64,000 nucleotides of DNA, from NCBI RefSeq assembly GCF_002156875.1, contig NZ_NCSY01000004.1, forward strand, positions 62,001-126,000. The letters run 5' to 3'. This document shows positions 1 to 8,645 of this stretch, one piece after another. Source of the DNA: Bacillus sp. EAC (GTDB lineage: Bacteria > Bacillota > Bacilli > Bacillales > Bacillaceae_G). The translations under genes and the position numbers were made by a program. Numbering within the stretch: the first letter of the stretch is position 1; every line of letters begins with the position of its first letter. Below the pieces are notes generated by a model. It had not been told where the DNA came from. It saw nothing but the letters and a program-made list of their open reading frames with translations, and made no database searches.

Positions 1-1
1 A

Positions 2-1069
2 AATATAAATTTTATGGCAACATTTGGACGTGGACTAATTTGTGTTCCAGTATCCGAAGAAATTGCAAAACATTTAGATTTACATGATATGGTATCGGAT
101 AACACTGATTCTCATGGAACAGCTTTTACTGTCAGTATTGATCATATGGATTCAACTACAGGTATCTCTGCGTTTGAACGCTCACATACTGTTTTGCAAA
201 TGCTAAAAACAGAATCAAAAGGTACCGATTTTAAAAGACCAGGGCATATTTTTCCTTTAATCGCTAAAAAAGGTGGAGTTATTAAGCGACCAGGTCATAC
301 TGAGGCAGCGGTTGATTTAGCTAGAATGTCTGGATCAAAAGAAGTCGGTGTTATTTGTGAAATAATGAATGATGATGGAACAATGGCTAGAGTACCTGAA
401 CTTAAAAAAGTTGCAGAAAAATTCAATTTAAAAATGATTACAATAAAGGATTTAATTGCGTTTCGAAATCAATCAGAAAAACTTATTACGAGAGAAGTAG
501 AAATTAATTTACCAACTGATTTTGGTGATTTTAAGATGATAGGTTATACAAATAAATTAGATGATAAGGAGCATTTGGCATTAGTAAAAGGGCAAATAGA
601 CGATGGGAAACCTGTTTTAATACGAGTTCATTCGGAATGCTTAACAGGTGATGTGTTTGGATCTTGTCGATGTGATTGTGGCCATCAATTACAGTCCTCG
701 CTCTCAATGATTGAAAAAGAAGGTAATGGTGCAATTATTTACATGCGTCAAGAAGGAAGAGGGATTGGGTTAGTTAATAAATTAAAAGCATATAAGTTGC
801 AGGAAGAAGGACTTGATACAGTTGAGGCTAACTTAGATTTAGGCTTTGAAGCAGATTTAAGAGATTATGTATTAAGTGCCCAAATTATAAAGGATTTAGG
901 AATTTCAAAGATAAAATTACTTACAAATAATCCATTAAAAATAGATGAATTAAAAGAATATGGAATAGAAATTACCGAACGAGTTCCATTACAAGGTGAA
1001 TTGAAAGAAGCGAACAAGACATATTTAACGACCAAAATTGAAAAAATGGGACACTTACTAAACTATTAA
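2..1069 (+). CDS. ribBA: RibBA, bifunctional DHBP synthase / GTP cyclohydrolase II (5' end cut by window)
   Basis: Makes two early riboflavin precursors: 3,4-dihydroxy-2-butanone 4-phosphate from ribulose 5-phosphate, and the diaminopyrimidine from GTP. The frame is open to the window edge, and the first visible residues ([14 protein letters not shown]) match the interior of RibB proteins, so the true start lies upstream and the visible Met is not the start. The N-terminal part has the RPGHIFPL and [12 protein letters not shown] motifs of DHBP synthase. The C-terminal part has the Zn-binding cysteines of GTP cyclohydrolase II (Cys codons near 638, 665 and 671, in [17 protein letters not shown]) and the RQEGRGIGL motif. 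ribH follows 15 bp later, as in the ribDE-BA-H operons of Bacilli. Any FMN riboswitch would be outside the window. Confidence 0.97.
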   Translation, partial: NINFMATFGRGLICVPVSEEIAKHLDLHDMVSDNTDSHGTAFTVSIDHMDSTTGISAFERSHTVLQMLKTESKGTDFKRPGHIFPLIAKKGGVIKRPGHTEAAVDLARMSGSKEVGVICEIMNDDGTMARVPELKKVAEKFNLKMITIKDLIAFRNQSEKLITREVEINLPTDFGDFKMIGYTNKLDDKEHLALVKGQIDDGKPVLIRVHSECLTGDVFGSCRCDCGHQLQSSLSMIEKEGNGAIIYMRQEGRGIGLVNKLKAYKLQEEGLDTVEANLDLGFEADLRDYVLSAQIIKDLGISKIKLLTNNPLKIDELKEYGIEITERVPLQGELKEANKTYLTTKIEKMGHLLNY

Positions 1070-1084
1070 ATAGGAGAGATTAAT

Positions 1085-1546
1085 ATGAAATTTGAAGGAA
1101 ATTTACTAGGATCAGGATTAAAGGTTGCAGTAGTTGTAGGACGATTCAATGAATTTATTACATCAAAATTACTTGGTGGAGCACAGGATGCTTTAATTCG
1201 TCATGGGGTAGAGGAAAAGGATGTTGATGTGATTTGGGTTCCAGGCGCATTCGAAATTCCATTAGTGGCTAAAAAACTTGCAGATACAAAAAAATACGAT
1301 GCAATTATTACACTAGGTACAGTAATTCGTGGAGCTACAACTCATTACGACTATGTATGTAATGAAGTAGCGAAAGGGGTAGCTGCAATTTCCCTTCAAA
1401 CTGGCGTACCAGTTATTTTTGGGGTACTGACAACAGAAAATATAGAGCAAGCAATTGAAAGAGCTGGAACAAAAGCAGGTAATAAAGGTTGGGACGCTGG
1501 AATGTCTGCAATCGAAATGGCAAACTTATTAAGAACGATTAACTAA
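1085..1546 (+). CDS. ribH: 6,7-dimethyl-8-ribityllumazine synthase
   Basis: Condenses 5-amino-6-ribitylaminouracil with 3,4-dihydroxy-2-butanone 4-phosphate to make lumazine, the penultimate step of riboflavin synthesis. The 153-residue length is typical. The family motifs are all visible: [11 protein letters not shown] near the N-terminus, [23 protein letters not shown] (with the catalytic His region) and [20 protein letters not shown] ribosome site sits 6 bp before the ATG. It is the last gene of the rib operon, since a repeat remnant and a strong terminator follow. Confidence 0.98.
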   Translation: MKFEGNLLGSGLKVAVVVGRFNEFITSKLLGGAQDALIRHGVEEKDVDVIWVPGAFEIPLVAKKLADTKKYDAIITLGTVIRGATTHYDYVCNEVAKGVAAISLQTGVPVIFGVLTTENIEQAIERAGTKAGNKGWDAGMSAIEMANLLRTIN

Positions 1547-1561
1547 TGTAACTTTATATCG

Positions 1562-1669
1562 TGTGGGCCCAGGAGGCTCAGCACCAGACCAACGGAAAGC
1601 GAGCATCCTGGAGTGGAATCAACTAATCGCATTTCTTAAACGTAAGAAAGTTTAAGAAACAGCAAAACT
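1562..1669 (+). repeat. Dispersed intergenic repeat, 3' half (copy 1)
   Basis: Contains the family signature (GAGGCTCA, ACGGAAAGCGAGCATCCTGG, AGTGGAATCAAC) followed by the tail that ends AAACAGC. The tail here forms a 10-bp inverted repeat (1632-1641 with 1650-1659). The 5' half of the element, with GAGACTCCTGCGGGAG, is missing. It lies between ribH and its terminator. Confidence 0.75.
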
Positions 1670-1670
1670 A

Positions 1671-1713
1671 AAAAACACCTTTTATGAATCCAATCATAAA
1701 AGGTGTTTTTTAT
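1671..1713 (+). terminator. Rho-independent terminator after ribH
   Basis: A 17-bp perfect stem (arms starting at 1671 and ending at 1710) is followed by a T run. It ends the riboflavin operon. Confidence 0.9.
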
Positions 1714-1843
1714 ATAACAAATTAAACAATTACTCTATTCCTAAAATTTGTTTACTTGTTAATTTGTATGTTAGTGTTAAGAAAATATCAGCAAAACAAC
1801 GAATAAATAGATTTGTTAAGGGGATTATGGAGGTATTAAAAAA

Positions 1844-2938
1844 ATGCTTTTTTTATTAATATTAGCGATATTGGTAGTAATAATTATCATATTTTTAAAC
1901 ACATATCCACACTTTGGAAAGAAGTATTCTAAAGCAAGGATGGAAAGTTATCGAGCGCTCGAAAATTATTCAAATGGAAAATTCGTGAACCAAATACCAA
2001 CTAGTATGAGTTCAGATTTGAAAACTACATATACAATGCTTAGAGATTTTATAAAGAAAAATCCCAACCGAACGCCAAAAGAGCATATACCAATGACAAA
2101 TATGAATGCATCCAAATTAAATAATAGGAATGAAGATACAAAAATAACATGGTTTGGACATTCCGCATTATTAATTGAAATAGCGGGGAAAAACATTCTT
2201 GTAGATCCAATGTTTGGAAATACACCTTCACCATTCCCTCAATTTGGTGGTAATCGCTTTAGCAAAGGTTTGCCATTCGAAATAGATGATTTACCAAAAA
2301 TTGATGCAGTCATACTTTCACATGATCATTACGATCATTTAGATTATGGTACGATCAAAAAATTAATGCAAAAGGTAAATCGTTTTATTGTTCCATTAGG
2401 TGTCGGCAGTCACTTAGTAACCTGGGGAGTTCAGAAAGAAAAAGTAACTGAACATAATTGGTGGGATGAATTTAAATTTGAAGATTTAACATTAGCATGT
2501 ACACCGGCTAGACATTTTTCAGGGCGAAGTTTAACTGATCGCAATTCTTCTTTATGGTGTTCATGGGTTATTACGAACGAAGTGAATAGAATATTCTTTA
2601 GTGGTGATAGCGGCTATGCTCTCCACTTTAAAGAAATTGGTGAGAAGTATGGTCCCTTTGATATCGCACTCATGGAATGTGGACAATATGATGAGAGGTG
2701 GTCTGCAATTCATATGCTGCCTGAAGAAACTGTACAAGCGTTTGTAGATGTAAAAGGTCAAGTGCTAGTACCTATTCATTGGGGGGCTTTTACACTTGCA
2801 TTCCACGATTGGAATGATCCTGTCGAAAGGGTATTAAAAGCTGCAAAAGACTCGAACTTACAAATCTCTACACCTAAAATAGGTGAGTCAATTAATCTAA
2901 CAATTAAAGAATTTCCTACTTCAACTTGGTGGAAATAG
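1844..2938 (+). CDS. Membrane-anchored MBL-fold hydrolase, NAPE-PLD/UlaG-like
   Basis: A metallo-beta-lactamase-fold hydrolase of the group containing N-acyl-phosphatidylethanolamine phospholipase D and UlaG-like enzymes; the substrate is not known. Residues 1-20 form a hydrophobic N-terminal anchor. WFGHSALLIE opens the MBL domain, HDHYDHLD (H160, H162, D164, H165) is the dinuclear metal motif, further ligands are probably in TPARHFSGR and SGDSGY, and the final His is in VPIHWG. A GGAGG site precedes the ATG. It stands alone between the ribH terminator and the YbaK gene. A phospholipase role is family inference only. Confidence 0.85.
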   Translation: MLFLLILAILVVIIIIFLNTYPHFGKKYSKARMESYRALENYSNGKFVNQIPTSMSSDLKTTYTMLRDFIKKNPNRTPKEHIPMTNMNASKLNNRNEDTKITWFGHSALLIEIAGKNILVDPMFGNTPSPFPQFGGNRFSKGLPFEIDDLPKIDAVILSHDHYDHLDYGTIKKLMQKVNRFIVPLGVGSHLVTWGVQKEKVTEHNWWDEFKFEDLTLACTPARHFSGRSLTDRNSSLWCSWVITNEVNRIFFSGDSGYALHFKEIGEKYGPFDIALMECGQYDERWSAIHMLPEETVQAFVDVKGQVLVPIHWGAFTLAFHDWNDPVERVLKAAKDSNLQISTPKIGESINLTIKEFPTSTWWK

Positions 2939-3010
2939 TTCGATTTCACTAGAGGAAAAGCTAGAGGAACTATTGAATAATAAAAAAATCAATAGAAGGA
3001 AGTGATGAAA

Positions 3011-3487
3011 GTGGAAATGTTAAAAGAAAGTGCACAAGTAGTTCAAGATTATATTTTAGAACTAGGATATACAAATAAAGTAGTTGAACTACCTAATAGT
3101 GCCCGCACTGCAGCAGAGGCGGCCGATGCATTAAATTGTGAAGTTGCTCAAATTGCGAAATCAATCATTTTCCGTTTAGAAACCTCAAATATACCGGTTT
3201 TAGTTGTAGCAAGCGGTGTAAATAGAGTTAATGAAAAGCAGATTGAAAACCAACTCAATGAAAAGTTAGGAAAAGCCGATGCAGAATTCGTAAGAGAACA
3301 AACAGGTTTTGTAATAGGTGGAGTAGCCCCGCTTGGGCATAAAAATCCAATCATTACATTTATCGATGAAGATTTACTTCACTATAGTGAAGTTTGGGCT
3401 GCTGCTGGCCATCCGAAAGCGATTTTTAAATTAGCGCCAAATGAGTTAGTAGAAATGACAAAAGGTAAAGTAATAAAAGTTAAATAA
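3011..3487 (+). CDS. YbaK/EbsC-type aminoacyl-tRNA deacylase
   Basis: A small YbaK-fold protein that probably hydrolyses mischarged tRNA, as Cys-tRNA(Pro) deacylases do. The fold shows in RTAAEAADALNCEVAQIAKSIIFR (with the conserved Lys), then VASGVNRVNEKQIE and the glycine-rich GFVIGGVAPLGH. The start is chosen from the ribosome site: AAGGAAGTGAT (2996-3006) matches the full anti-SD and places the core 8 bp before the GTG at 3011. An ATG at 3005 lies inside that site, and an ATG at 3017 is possible. At about 160 residues it has the length of the free-standing subfamily. The editing substrate cannot be assigned from sequence. Confidence 0.85.
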   Translation: MEMLKESAQVVQDYILELGYTNKVVELPNSARTAAEAADALNCEVAQIAKSIIFRLETSNIPVLVVASGVNRVNEKQIENQLNEKLGKADAEFVREQTGFVIGGVAPLGHKNPIITFIDEDLLHYSEVWAAAGHPKAIFKLAPNELVEMTKGKVIKVK

Positions 3488-3499
3488 AATTTTAAAAAA

Positions 3500-3546
3500 A
3501 GAAGCAAATTCACTATTTTTTCTGAGTGAATTTGCTTCTCTTTTTA
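3500..3546. terminator. Bidirectional terminator between convergent genes
   Basis: A 15-bp stem (3500-3514 with 3525-3539) is flanked by an A run on the left and a T run on the right, so it can stop both the YbaK gene and the minus-strand YhgE-type gene. Confidence 0.9.
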
Positions 3547-4737
3547 TTAATGTTGAATTGAAACTGTATGTTCCTTTATTTCTTTTTTACTTTTTAATGT
3601 AGAACTTAATAATAAAATGAGAGAAACTGCGCCAATCCATAATAATACTTTCATCGAATGACTCATTGATATTCCTTCACCGAAATAGAATATTCCTCGT
3701 AAGCCGTCCGCTCCAAAACGCATTGGTACCCAAGAGTAAATCCAGTCTCTTGTGAAGTTTGGAAGTAATTCTGGTGCCATACCAATTATTGAGCCAGAGA
3801 AGAAAAAGATTAATGCAAAAATTCCAACCCCTCCAAGACCAATCCATGACATGACCGCAGAGATTAAGATATGAAAACAGAAATATGCAATTGTTAAGAA
3901 TAATGCTGTATCTACAAAATTAGGTAGATTAATCCCAATCCAATTCGCCATAAGGGTAATTCCGAAACCTGCTACAAATGCTAAAATAATTGCTAAAACG
4001 AGCTGTTCGATTATTATTTTAAAACGATTGGCTGCTTTAGACAGTAATGATTTCTTTTTTGCAAAGAATACTATTACTGCACCAATCAAACTAGACATCC
4101 AAAGAGGTGTAATTAACACAACCGGAGCGTTTCCACCTGAAGCGTGTGTACCAATTGGATTCACATTTTCAACGGTACTAATAATAGGATTAGCTAAAAT
4201 AGATGCTTGTTTTGCCGATAATGTTACCCCTTTTTTATCTAATTCATTAAAAATTTCAGTACGAGTGTTTAAGTTAATATTTTCAATTAGATGTGCTAAT
4301 AGTTGATTTGCCATAGTTGATGCATTGCTATTCATTCCTTGATTTATCAATAGTTGAATAGTTGCTGAAGATGGGTTAGCAGTTTTTAAAGATGCTTGTT
4401 TAATACTTAAATCTTTTGGTATGACTAATGCTGCGTAGTACTTTCGATCATGTAAACCGTTTCTTACTTTTTCTTCACTAGACACACGTATCCATTTAAT
4501 CGCGGGTTCATCTGATGTGCTTTTTCCTAATTCATTAACTTTCGATACCATCATTGCTCCCATATTAACATTTCCTTTTGAAGGAATCGTAACACCTTGG
4601 TCCAAATTCACAATTGCGATAGGAAGATTTTTTGGTGTTGGATTCACGGTAGATGCTAATGTCAGACTGAATATTACTGCTATCACTAATACAATTAGCG
4701 GTGCTAATAGTGCTTGTTTTTGTTTAAATAAATTCAT
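3547..4737 (-). CDS. YhgE/Pip-type ABC-2-like membrane protein
   Basis: A membrane protein of the YhgE/Pip (DUF3533-like) class related to ABC-2 permeases. It has one N-terminal helix (about 12-30), then an extracytoplasmic domain of about 190 residues starting NLPIAIVNLDQG, the usual opening of this family, and about five C-terminal helices. At 396 residues it is about half the length of B. subtilis YhgE, which has a long coiled-coil insert, so this is the short form. AAGGGGG precedes the ATG. A TetR gene diverges from it, as yhgD lies next to yhgE in B. subtilis. Export of toxic amphipathic compounds is a guess from the TetR pairing. Confidence 0.8.
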   Translation of the reverse strand: MNLFKQKQALLAPLIVLVIAVIFSLTLASTVNPTPKNLPIAIVNLDQGVTIPSKGNVNMGAMMVSKVNELGKSTSDEPAIKWIRVSSEEKVRNGLHDRKYYAALVIPKDLSIKQASLKTANPSSATIQLLINQGMNSNASTMANQLLAHLIENINLNTRTEIFNELDKKGVTLSAKQASILANPIISTVENVNPIGTHASGGNAPVVLITPLWMSSLIGAVIVFFAKKKSLLSKAANRFKIIIEQLVLAIILAFVAGFGITLMANWIGINLPNFVDTALFLTIAYFCFHILISAVMSWIGLGGVGIFALIFFFSGSIIGMAPELLPNFTRDWIYSWVPMRFGADGLRGIFYFGEGISMSHSMKVLLWIGAVSLILLLSSTLKSKKEIKEHTVSIQH

Positions 4738-4824
4738 AGACTTTCCCCCTTAATGAAAAACATAATTAATGAACAACGTGTTGACTATTGTTATGAGGAA
4801 ATATTACAATGATTTTTAATTATT

Positions 4825-4859
4825 AACAATGAGCAATACATTAGGTAATGTTCATTGTT
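4825..4859. promoter_or_regulatory. Palindromic operator between YhgE-type gene and TetR gene
   Basis: Two 15-base arms (AACAATGAGCAATAC at 4825-4839 and GTAATGTTCATTGTT at 4845-4859) are inverted repeats with two mismatches around a 5-bp centre. A related half site, AATGAACA, lies at 4769-4776. The palindrome sits in the divergent intergenic region once the regulator is started at its TTG, which is where an autoregulating TetR repressor binds. The match to this regulator is inference. Confidence 0.7.
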
Positions 4860-4918
4860 CAACACATTTTAAAAAAGTGTTTAGTCTTTTGAAAATATTA
4901 TTTAAAGGGTGTATTAAA

Positions 4919-5527
4919 TTGACTCAATCGTTACGAGAATTGAAAGTTGCAAAAACAAAAAAATTAATTAGAGATACGTTAGTGGATTTAATTGAGGAAA
5001 AGGGATTTGATGCAATTACGATAAGTGATATTACAGTTAACGCCGGACTAAATCGTGGAACATTTTATCTACATTATCGTGATAAATATGATTTAATGGA
5101 AAAAAGTCAAAATGAAATATTAATAGGCTTACAAGAAAAATTTATTAGCGTGAAGCCATATGAATTTGATGAGTATTACTCAAAAGACATGATTTATCCG
5201 CCAATTCTTCAAGTATTTCATTATTTAATGGAAAATAGTCGATTTATTAAAATCTTACTTAGTTCCAAAGGCGATCCTGGTTTTCCGAAAAAAATGAAGG
5301 AGTTTATCAGAATAGCCTTATATGAGAAATTAGTTAAAGTGATTGAAGCCCACTCTATAAATGCGATACCGAAAGAATATACTACAGCATTTATTTCATC
5401 AGCATTTTTTGGTGTAATCGAGGAATGGTTAGAAAAAGATGTACCACATTCACCTGAAGAAATGGCGATGGTACATATGAAAGTTATGAAGTTTTTAAAG
5501 CAATTTGTTACACAAATAGTAAAGTAA
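4919..5527 (+). CDS. TetR/AcrR-family transcriptional regulator, YhgD-like
   Basis: The N-terminal TetR helix-turn-helix is clear: TKKLIRDTLVDLIEEKGFDAITISDI, then AGLNRGTFYLHYRDKYDL. The remaining ~150 residues are an all-helical ligand/dimer domain. The frame is open from 4829, but that region holds the palindromic operator and reads as non-coding. A TTG at 4919, 9 bp after AAAGGG, is the better start and gives 203 residues. It diverges from the YhgE-type gene and probably represses it and itself. The inducer is unknown. Confidence 0.88.
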   Translation: MTQSLRELKVAKTKKLIRDTLVDLIEEKGFDAITISDITVNAGLNRGTFYLHYRDKYDLMEKSQNEILIGLQEKFISVKPYEFDEYYSKDMIYPPILQVFHYLMENSRFIKILLSSKGDPGFPKKMKEFIRIALYEKLVKVIEAHSINAIPKEYTTAFISSAFFGVIEEWLEKDVPHSPEEMAMVHMKVMKFLKQFVTQIVK

Positions 5528-5540
5528 GATGTACTCATAA

Positions 5541-5577
5541 AATAGACACTACATGCAGAATGTAGTGTCTATTTTTT
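5541..5577. terminator. Bidirectional terminator, TetR / RpiR convergent ends
   Basis: A 14-bp perfect stem (5541-5554 with 5560-5573) is followed by T on the plus strand and preceded by A residues. It serves both converging genes. Confidence 0.88.
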
Positions 5578-5589
5578 CGATTATTTAAA

Positions 5590-6438
5590 TTATGTTCTAG
5601 TTTCGGAAATGGCAGTTCTCACTTTTTCAAATGATGTTTTCGCCTTATGAGAATTCAAAATCATGATATTAACATATAAAGCATCAATAATACTTAATTG
5701 AGCAATTCTAGAAGAAAGTGCCTCCGGGCGATATTCAGTTTCTTCTGATGATGTGTAAAGGGAAACATCAACATTTTGACTTAAAGGTGATTTAGGGAAA
5801 CCTGTAATACCAATTGTTTTGGCACCTGTTTCTTTTAATACTTGTAAAATTCTAATCGTATCTTTATTCGAACCTGAATGAGAGATAACAATTGCTACAT
5901 CCTCTTTGGATAATTGAGAGGCTGACATTAATTGAAAGTGTGAGTCAGTGTAAGCGTTTGCTTTTACTCCCGTACGAATAAATTTATGGAAAGCATCCAT
6001 TGCAATGACAGAAGATCCGCCTAATCCATAAATAAATACTCGATTAGCTTGTAAAATTAGTTCTACTGCTTTTTTAAATGATTGACTATCTAGCATTTGC
6101 GCTGTGTTCTCTAGCGTTCTAATATTTGATTTGAAAATCTTATTAGCTACTGTAATTTCGTCGTCTTTTTCATTAATTTCTTCATGAATTTGTTGAATAG
6201 GTGTCATGATCTCTGTAGCAAGAGCAATTTTAAGTGCTTGGTAACCTTTAAATCCAATTCGTTTACAAAATCTAAACACAGTTGCATCTGCAACATTTAA
6301 ATCTTCAGCCACTTCAGTAATTGTACTATGAATGATATGTTTTGGGTTTTGTAATATATAGTCAGCAATCTTTTTCTCTTTATCACTGAATCGCGCATAG
6401 TAAGAACGAATTTTACCTAGACTATTTGTTTGTTCCAT
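5590..6438 (-). CDS. MurR/RpiR-family transcriptional regulator
   Basis: A regulator with an N-terminal HTH_6 domain (about 1-75; LNVADATVFRFCKRIGFKGYQALKIALA is the recognition part) and a C-terminal SIS sugar-phosphate domain (about 115-250; VFIYGLGGSSVIAMDAF and VAIVISHSGSNKDTIRIL). The frame opens at a TTG at 6456, but the ATG at 6438 lies 8 bp after GAAAGGTG and is preferred (282 residues). No sugar or amino-sugar gene is adjacent, so its target and effector cannot be named. Confidence 0.9.
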   Translation of the reverse strand: MEQTNSLGKIRSYYARFSDKEKKIADYILQNPKHIIHSTITEVAEDLNVADATVFRFCKRIGFKGYQALKIALATEIMTPIQQIHEEINEKDDEITVANKIFKSNIRTLENTAQMLDSQSFKKAVELILQANRVFIYGLGGSSVIAMDAFHKFIRTGVKANAYTDSHFQLMSASQLSKEDVAIVISHSGSNKDTIRILQVLKETGAKTIGITGFPKSPLSQNVDVSLYTSSEETEYRPEALSSRIAQLSIIDALYVNIMILNSHKAKTSFEKVRTAISETRT

Positions 6439-7039
6439 TTGATTGGCACCTTTCAAAAAGTAGTATTTATTCTTCAGATCGTAGCTTGTTAGAAAGAATA
6501 TTTTTCACGTTTTTTTTTGTTAGGCTAACTCCATATACATAGTATAAAGGAAAATAGAAAATTTTTTAACAATAAAATGAAAACCCTTTCATGTAAAAAA
6601 ACATTTTATATACAATAAGTTTACACGAAAAAAATTTTCTCAATCAACTAATTCTTATTTTTACAATAAAAAGGGCATGGATTAATTCATACTATTTATT
6701 AAGAAGATGATTGGAGAGGAAGGTGCGGGACCCTAATAAGAGCAATGGATTTCTATAACTTCAGCGAAATGCGTGAATCAGCCAAAAAATAAACATTTCA
6801 TTGTAATAAATATTAAGCTTTGCATTAGCCTTTATCATGTTGATCAATGCAATTGTCTAAAATGGAAAAAATTAGTCGGAAAGAATGAAGTATATTTTTT
6901 GCCTCATTCTTTTTTTTTGTTTATTTTCGGAATATTTAGGTAGAATGCCTTAATTGTTCGGTACTTTAAAGGGAAAAAATTTTCAATCAAGAATAATTAG
7001 ATAAAGAAGAAAAAGAAAAAAGTATAAAGGAGGGCGAAT
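6439..7039. other. Intergenic region with repeat remnant, hairpin and weak cre-like site
   Basis: No gene seen. TGAAAACCCTTTCA (6578-6591) differs from the CcpA consensus only at the central G and could act on the RpiR gene. A weak terminator-like hairpin (about 6879-6912, 9-bp stem, long T run) lies before the next gene. The repeat remnant is listed separately. Confidence 0.45.
6702..6790 (+). repeat. Dispersed intergenic repeat, strongly decayed (copy 2)
   Basis: GATGATTGGAGAGGAAGGTGCGGGACCC matches the family head in degraded form, and AATCAGCCAAAAA at the right matches the tail. The GC-rich core is lost. Assigned by eye against better copies. Confidence 0.45.
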
Positions 7040-8314
7040 ATGTTAGAAGGTGAAATCATAAAATTCTATCGCGAAAAAATGGGCCTAACTCAAGCAATGC
7101 TTGGTGAAGGCATCTGTACAACTACTCATGTTAGCAAGATTGAACGAGGAAAAACTGCTTACTCACCTGACATTATCGCCTTATTTTCAGAACGATTAGG
7201 AATTGATATTGAACAAGAAATCGAATCTTTTCACTTGATTGATAAAAAGCTCCATCTTTGGCATGAAGCATTAATTTTAAAAAAGGAAAATCAAGTTGAG
7301 GAGCTAAGAGTGGAACTTGAACAGATACCTTTTATTGAGTATTCACAATATGCAGCTCATTATTATTTACTCAGAGCTAGGTATTATTTTAACGAACCAA
7401 ATTTGGAGATGGTTAATCAAACAATTAAATACGTTAAAAAGGAATTTCCTAACTTATCTCCTTTTGAAAAAAATCTATTATATCATCTTCAAGGGATGTA
7501 CTATATTCAAATTTATACAAGTTCAAGCAATGAAGACCATCTAAAGGCGATTAAACTATTAAAAAAAATAGATATTGAAGTCTATCGAAATGAAGAATAT
7601 TACCATCATCTTGCTATTGCCTACCATTACAGTAGTTCAAAAATATTAGCATACAAATATGCGGAAATGGCACTCAAATTTTTTCAGAGAACGAATAATT
7701 ATTTATTAGCAATAAGTGCAGAATCTTTAATGTTATTACAATACGGCAGTGAATTGGAAATAGACTTTGATGAGGTTGTTGATCGATATAAAGCTTTGAT
7801 TCATAATTGTGAAGTTTTAGGCGCACGGGACCGAAAAGCTATTTTATTAAATAATTTAGGGGTTAAGTATTTTAAACGAGCAGAGTTTGAGGAAGCATTA
7901 CAATATTTTGAGGAAAGTTTAAATGAAACAGAAAACAATAATTCAATTAATTATTTAAGAAGATTATGTAATTATGTTGAGACATGTGTCGAAGGATCTC
8001 TTATCGAAAAAGAGGTTTTAATTAAAATAATAACTAGAGGTACAGCTTTAGCAAAAATGTTAAAAAGCCCAGTGCACACTATTTTACTTAAATTATTTAA
8101 ATATAAAGCAGAGAATAAATTAAATCAGTATTTTCAATTCCTAATTGAAGAGGCACTTCCATTTTTCAACTCTACAAATCATAAGTTTTATATCGAGCAA
8201 TATGGTGAAGAGTTATATAGGTTTTACATTAAAACATATCAATATCAAAAAGCTATTGAACTATCTCAAACAATCAACCCTACATTTTCAAATAAACAAT
8301 TACAGAATACATAG
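7040..8314 (+). CDS. RRNPP-type regulator: HTH plus TPR repeats, NprR-like
   Basis: A 424-residue regulator with an N-terminal XRE helix-turn-helix (about 5-60; REKMGLTQAMLGEG, HVSKIERGKTAYSP) and helical TPR repeats over the rest. One clear TPR is LLNNLGVKYFKRAEFEEALQYFEESL, about 273-298. Length and architecture match NprR of the B. cereus group, a peptide-sensing regulator that controls a secreted protease. The next gene here is also a large secreted protease. No NprX-like signal-peptide gene follows; a repeat element starts 35 bp after the stop. Ribosome site GGAGGG. Other RRNPP families remain possible. Confidence 0.85.
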   Translation: MLEGEIIKFYREKMGLTQAMLGEGICTTTHVSKIERGKTAYSPDIIALFSERLGIDIEQEIESFHLIDKKLHLWHEALILKKENQVEELRVELEQIPFIEYSQYAAHYYLLRARYYFNEPNLEMVNQTIKYVKKEFPNLSPFEKNLLYHLQGMYYIQIYTSSSNEDHLKAIKLLKKIDIEVYRNEEYYHHLAIAYHYSSSKILAYKYAEMALKFFQRTNNYLLAISAESLMLLQYGSELEIDFDEVVDRYKALIHNCEVLGARDRKAILLNNLGVKYFKRAEFEEALQYFEESLNETENNNSINYLRRLCNYVETCVEGSLIEKEVLIKIITRGTALAKMLKSPVHTILLKLFKYKAENKLNQYFQFLIEEALPFFNSTNHKFYIEQYGEELYRFYIKTYQYQKAIELSQTINPTFSNKQLQNT

Positions 8315-8348
8315 AAAACGTTTCTATACGTTTTTTATGTATTTTTTT

Positions 8349-8645
8349 GCTGTTTTCGTAAACTTTGTTGATATTTAAGAAAGATCTTAGTTGATTGGAA
8401 CGGAGGGATACTCGCTTTCCGTGGGGCGCGTGATGAGCCTCCTAGGCCCACGCGATGTGGGTCATGTATGCGTTAAGACAGGACGTCGTGGTATTAGCAT
8501 GCCTACCTTTTTGACCACTGCGGGGTCTCACATGTCCCGCTACTCCCACAGGAGTCTCGCATATTCAATCCAATCAACTTCTTTTCAATTTTATGCTTTT
8601 TAATAAGCCTTTTTAAAACAACAATCTTTTAAAAAAGAGCCATTT
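8349..8645 (-). repeat. Dispersed intergenic repeat, long form with internal cassette (copy 3)
   Basis: A near full-length copy in minus orientation. The tail (GCTGTTTTCGTAAACTTTGTTG, in two parts from 8350) is on the left. The core has ACTCGCTTTCCGTGGGG, GAGCCTCCT, GCGGGGTCTCA and GCTACTCCCACAGGAGTCTC. The head, ending AATCTTTTAAAAAAGAGCC, is on the right. Between GAGCCTCCT and the GGGGTCTCA arm it carries about 80 extra bases that occur again only in the copy near 48.7 kb. A short open frame inside it is not a gene. Confidence 0.85.

Noticed and set aside
8145-8378. Overlapping frame of 77 codons at the end of the NprR-like gene, ending NFVDI, considered as an NprX-like propeptide
   Set aside because: Most of it is out-of-frame regulator sequence, its last codons belong to the repeat tail, and no ribosome site or basic-hydrophobic signal start is present.
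8391-8603. Open frame of 70 codons after the NprR-like gene, considered as a signalling-peptide gene
   Set aside because: It is the dispersed repeat itself. The same kind of frame appears in the copy at 48.7 kb, and it has no ribosome site or signal-peptide pattern.
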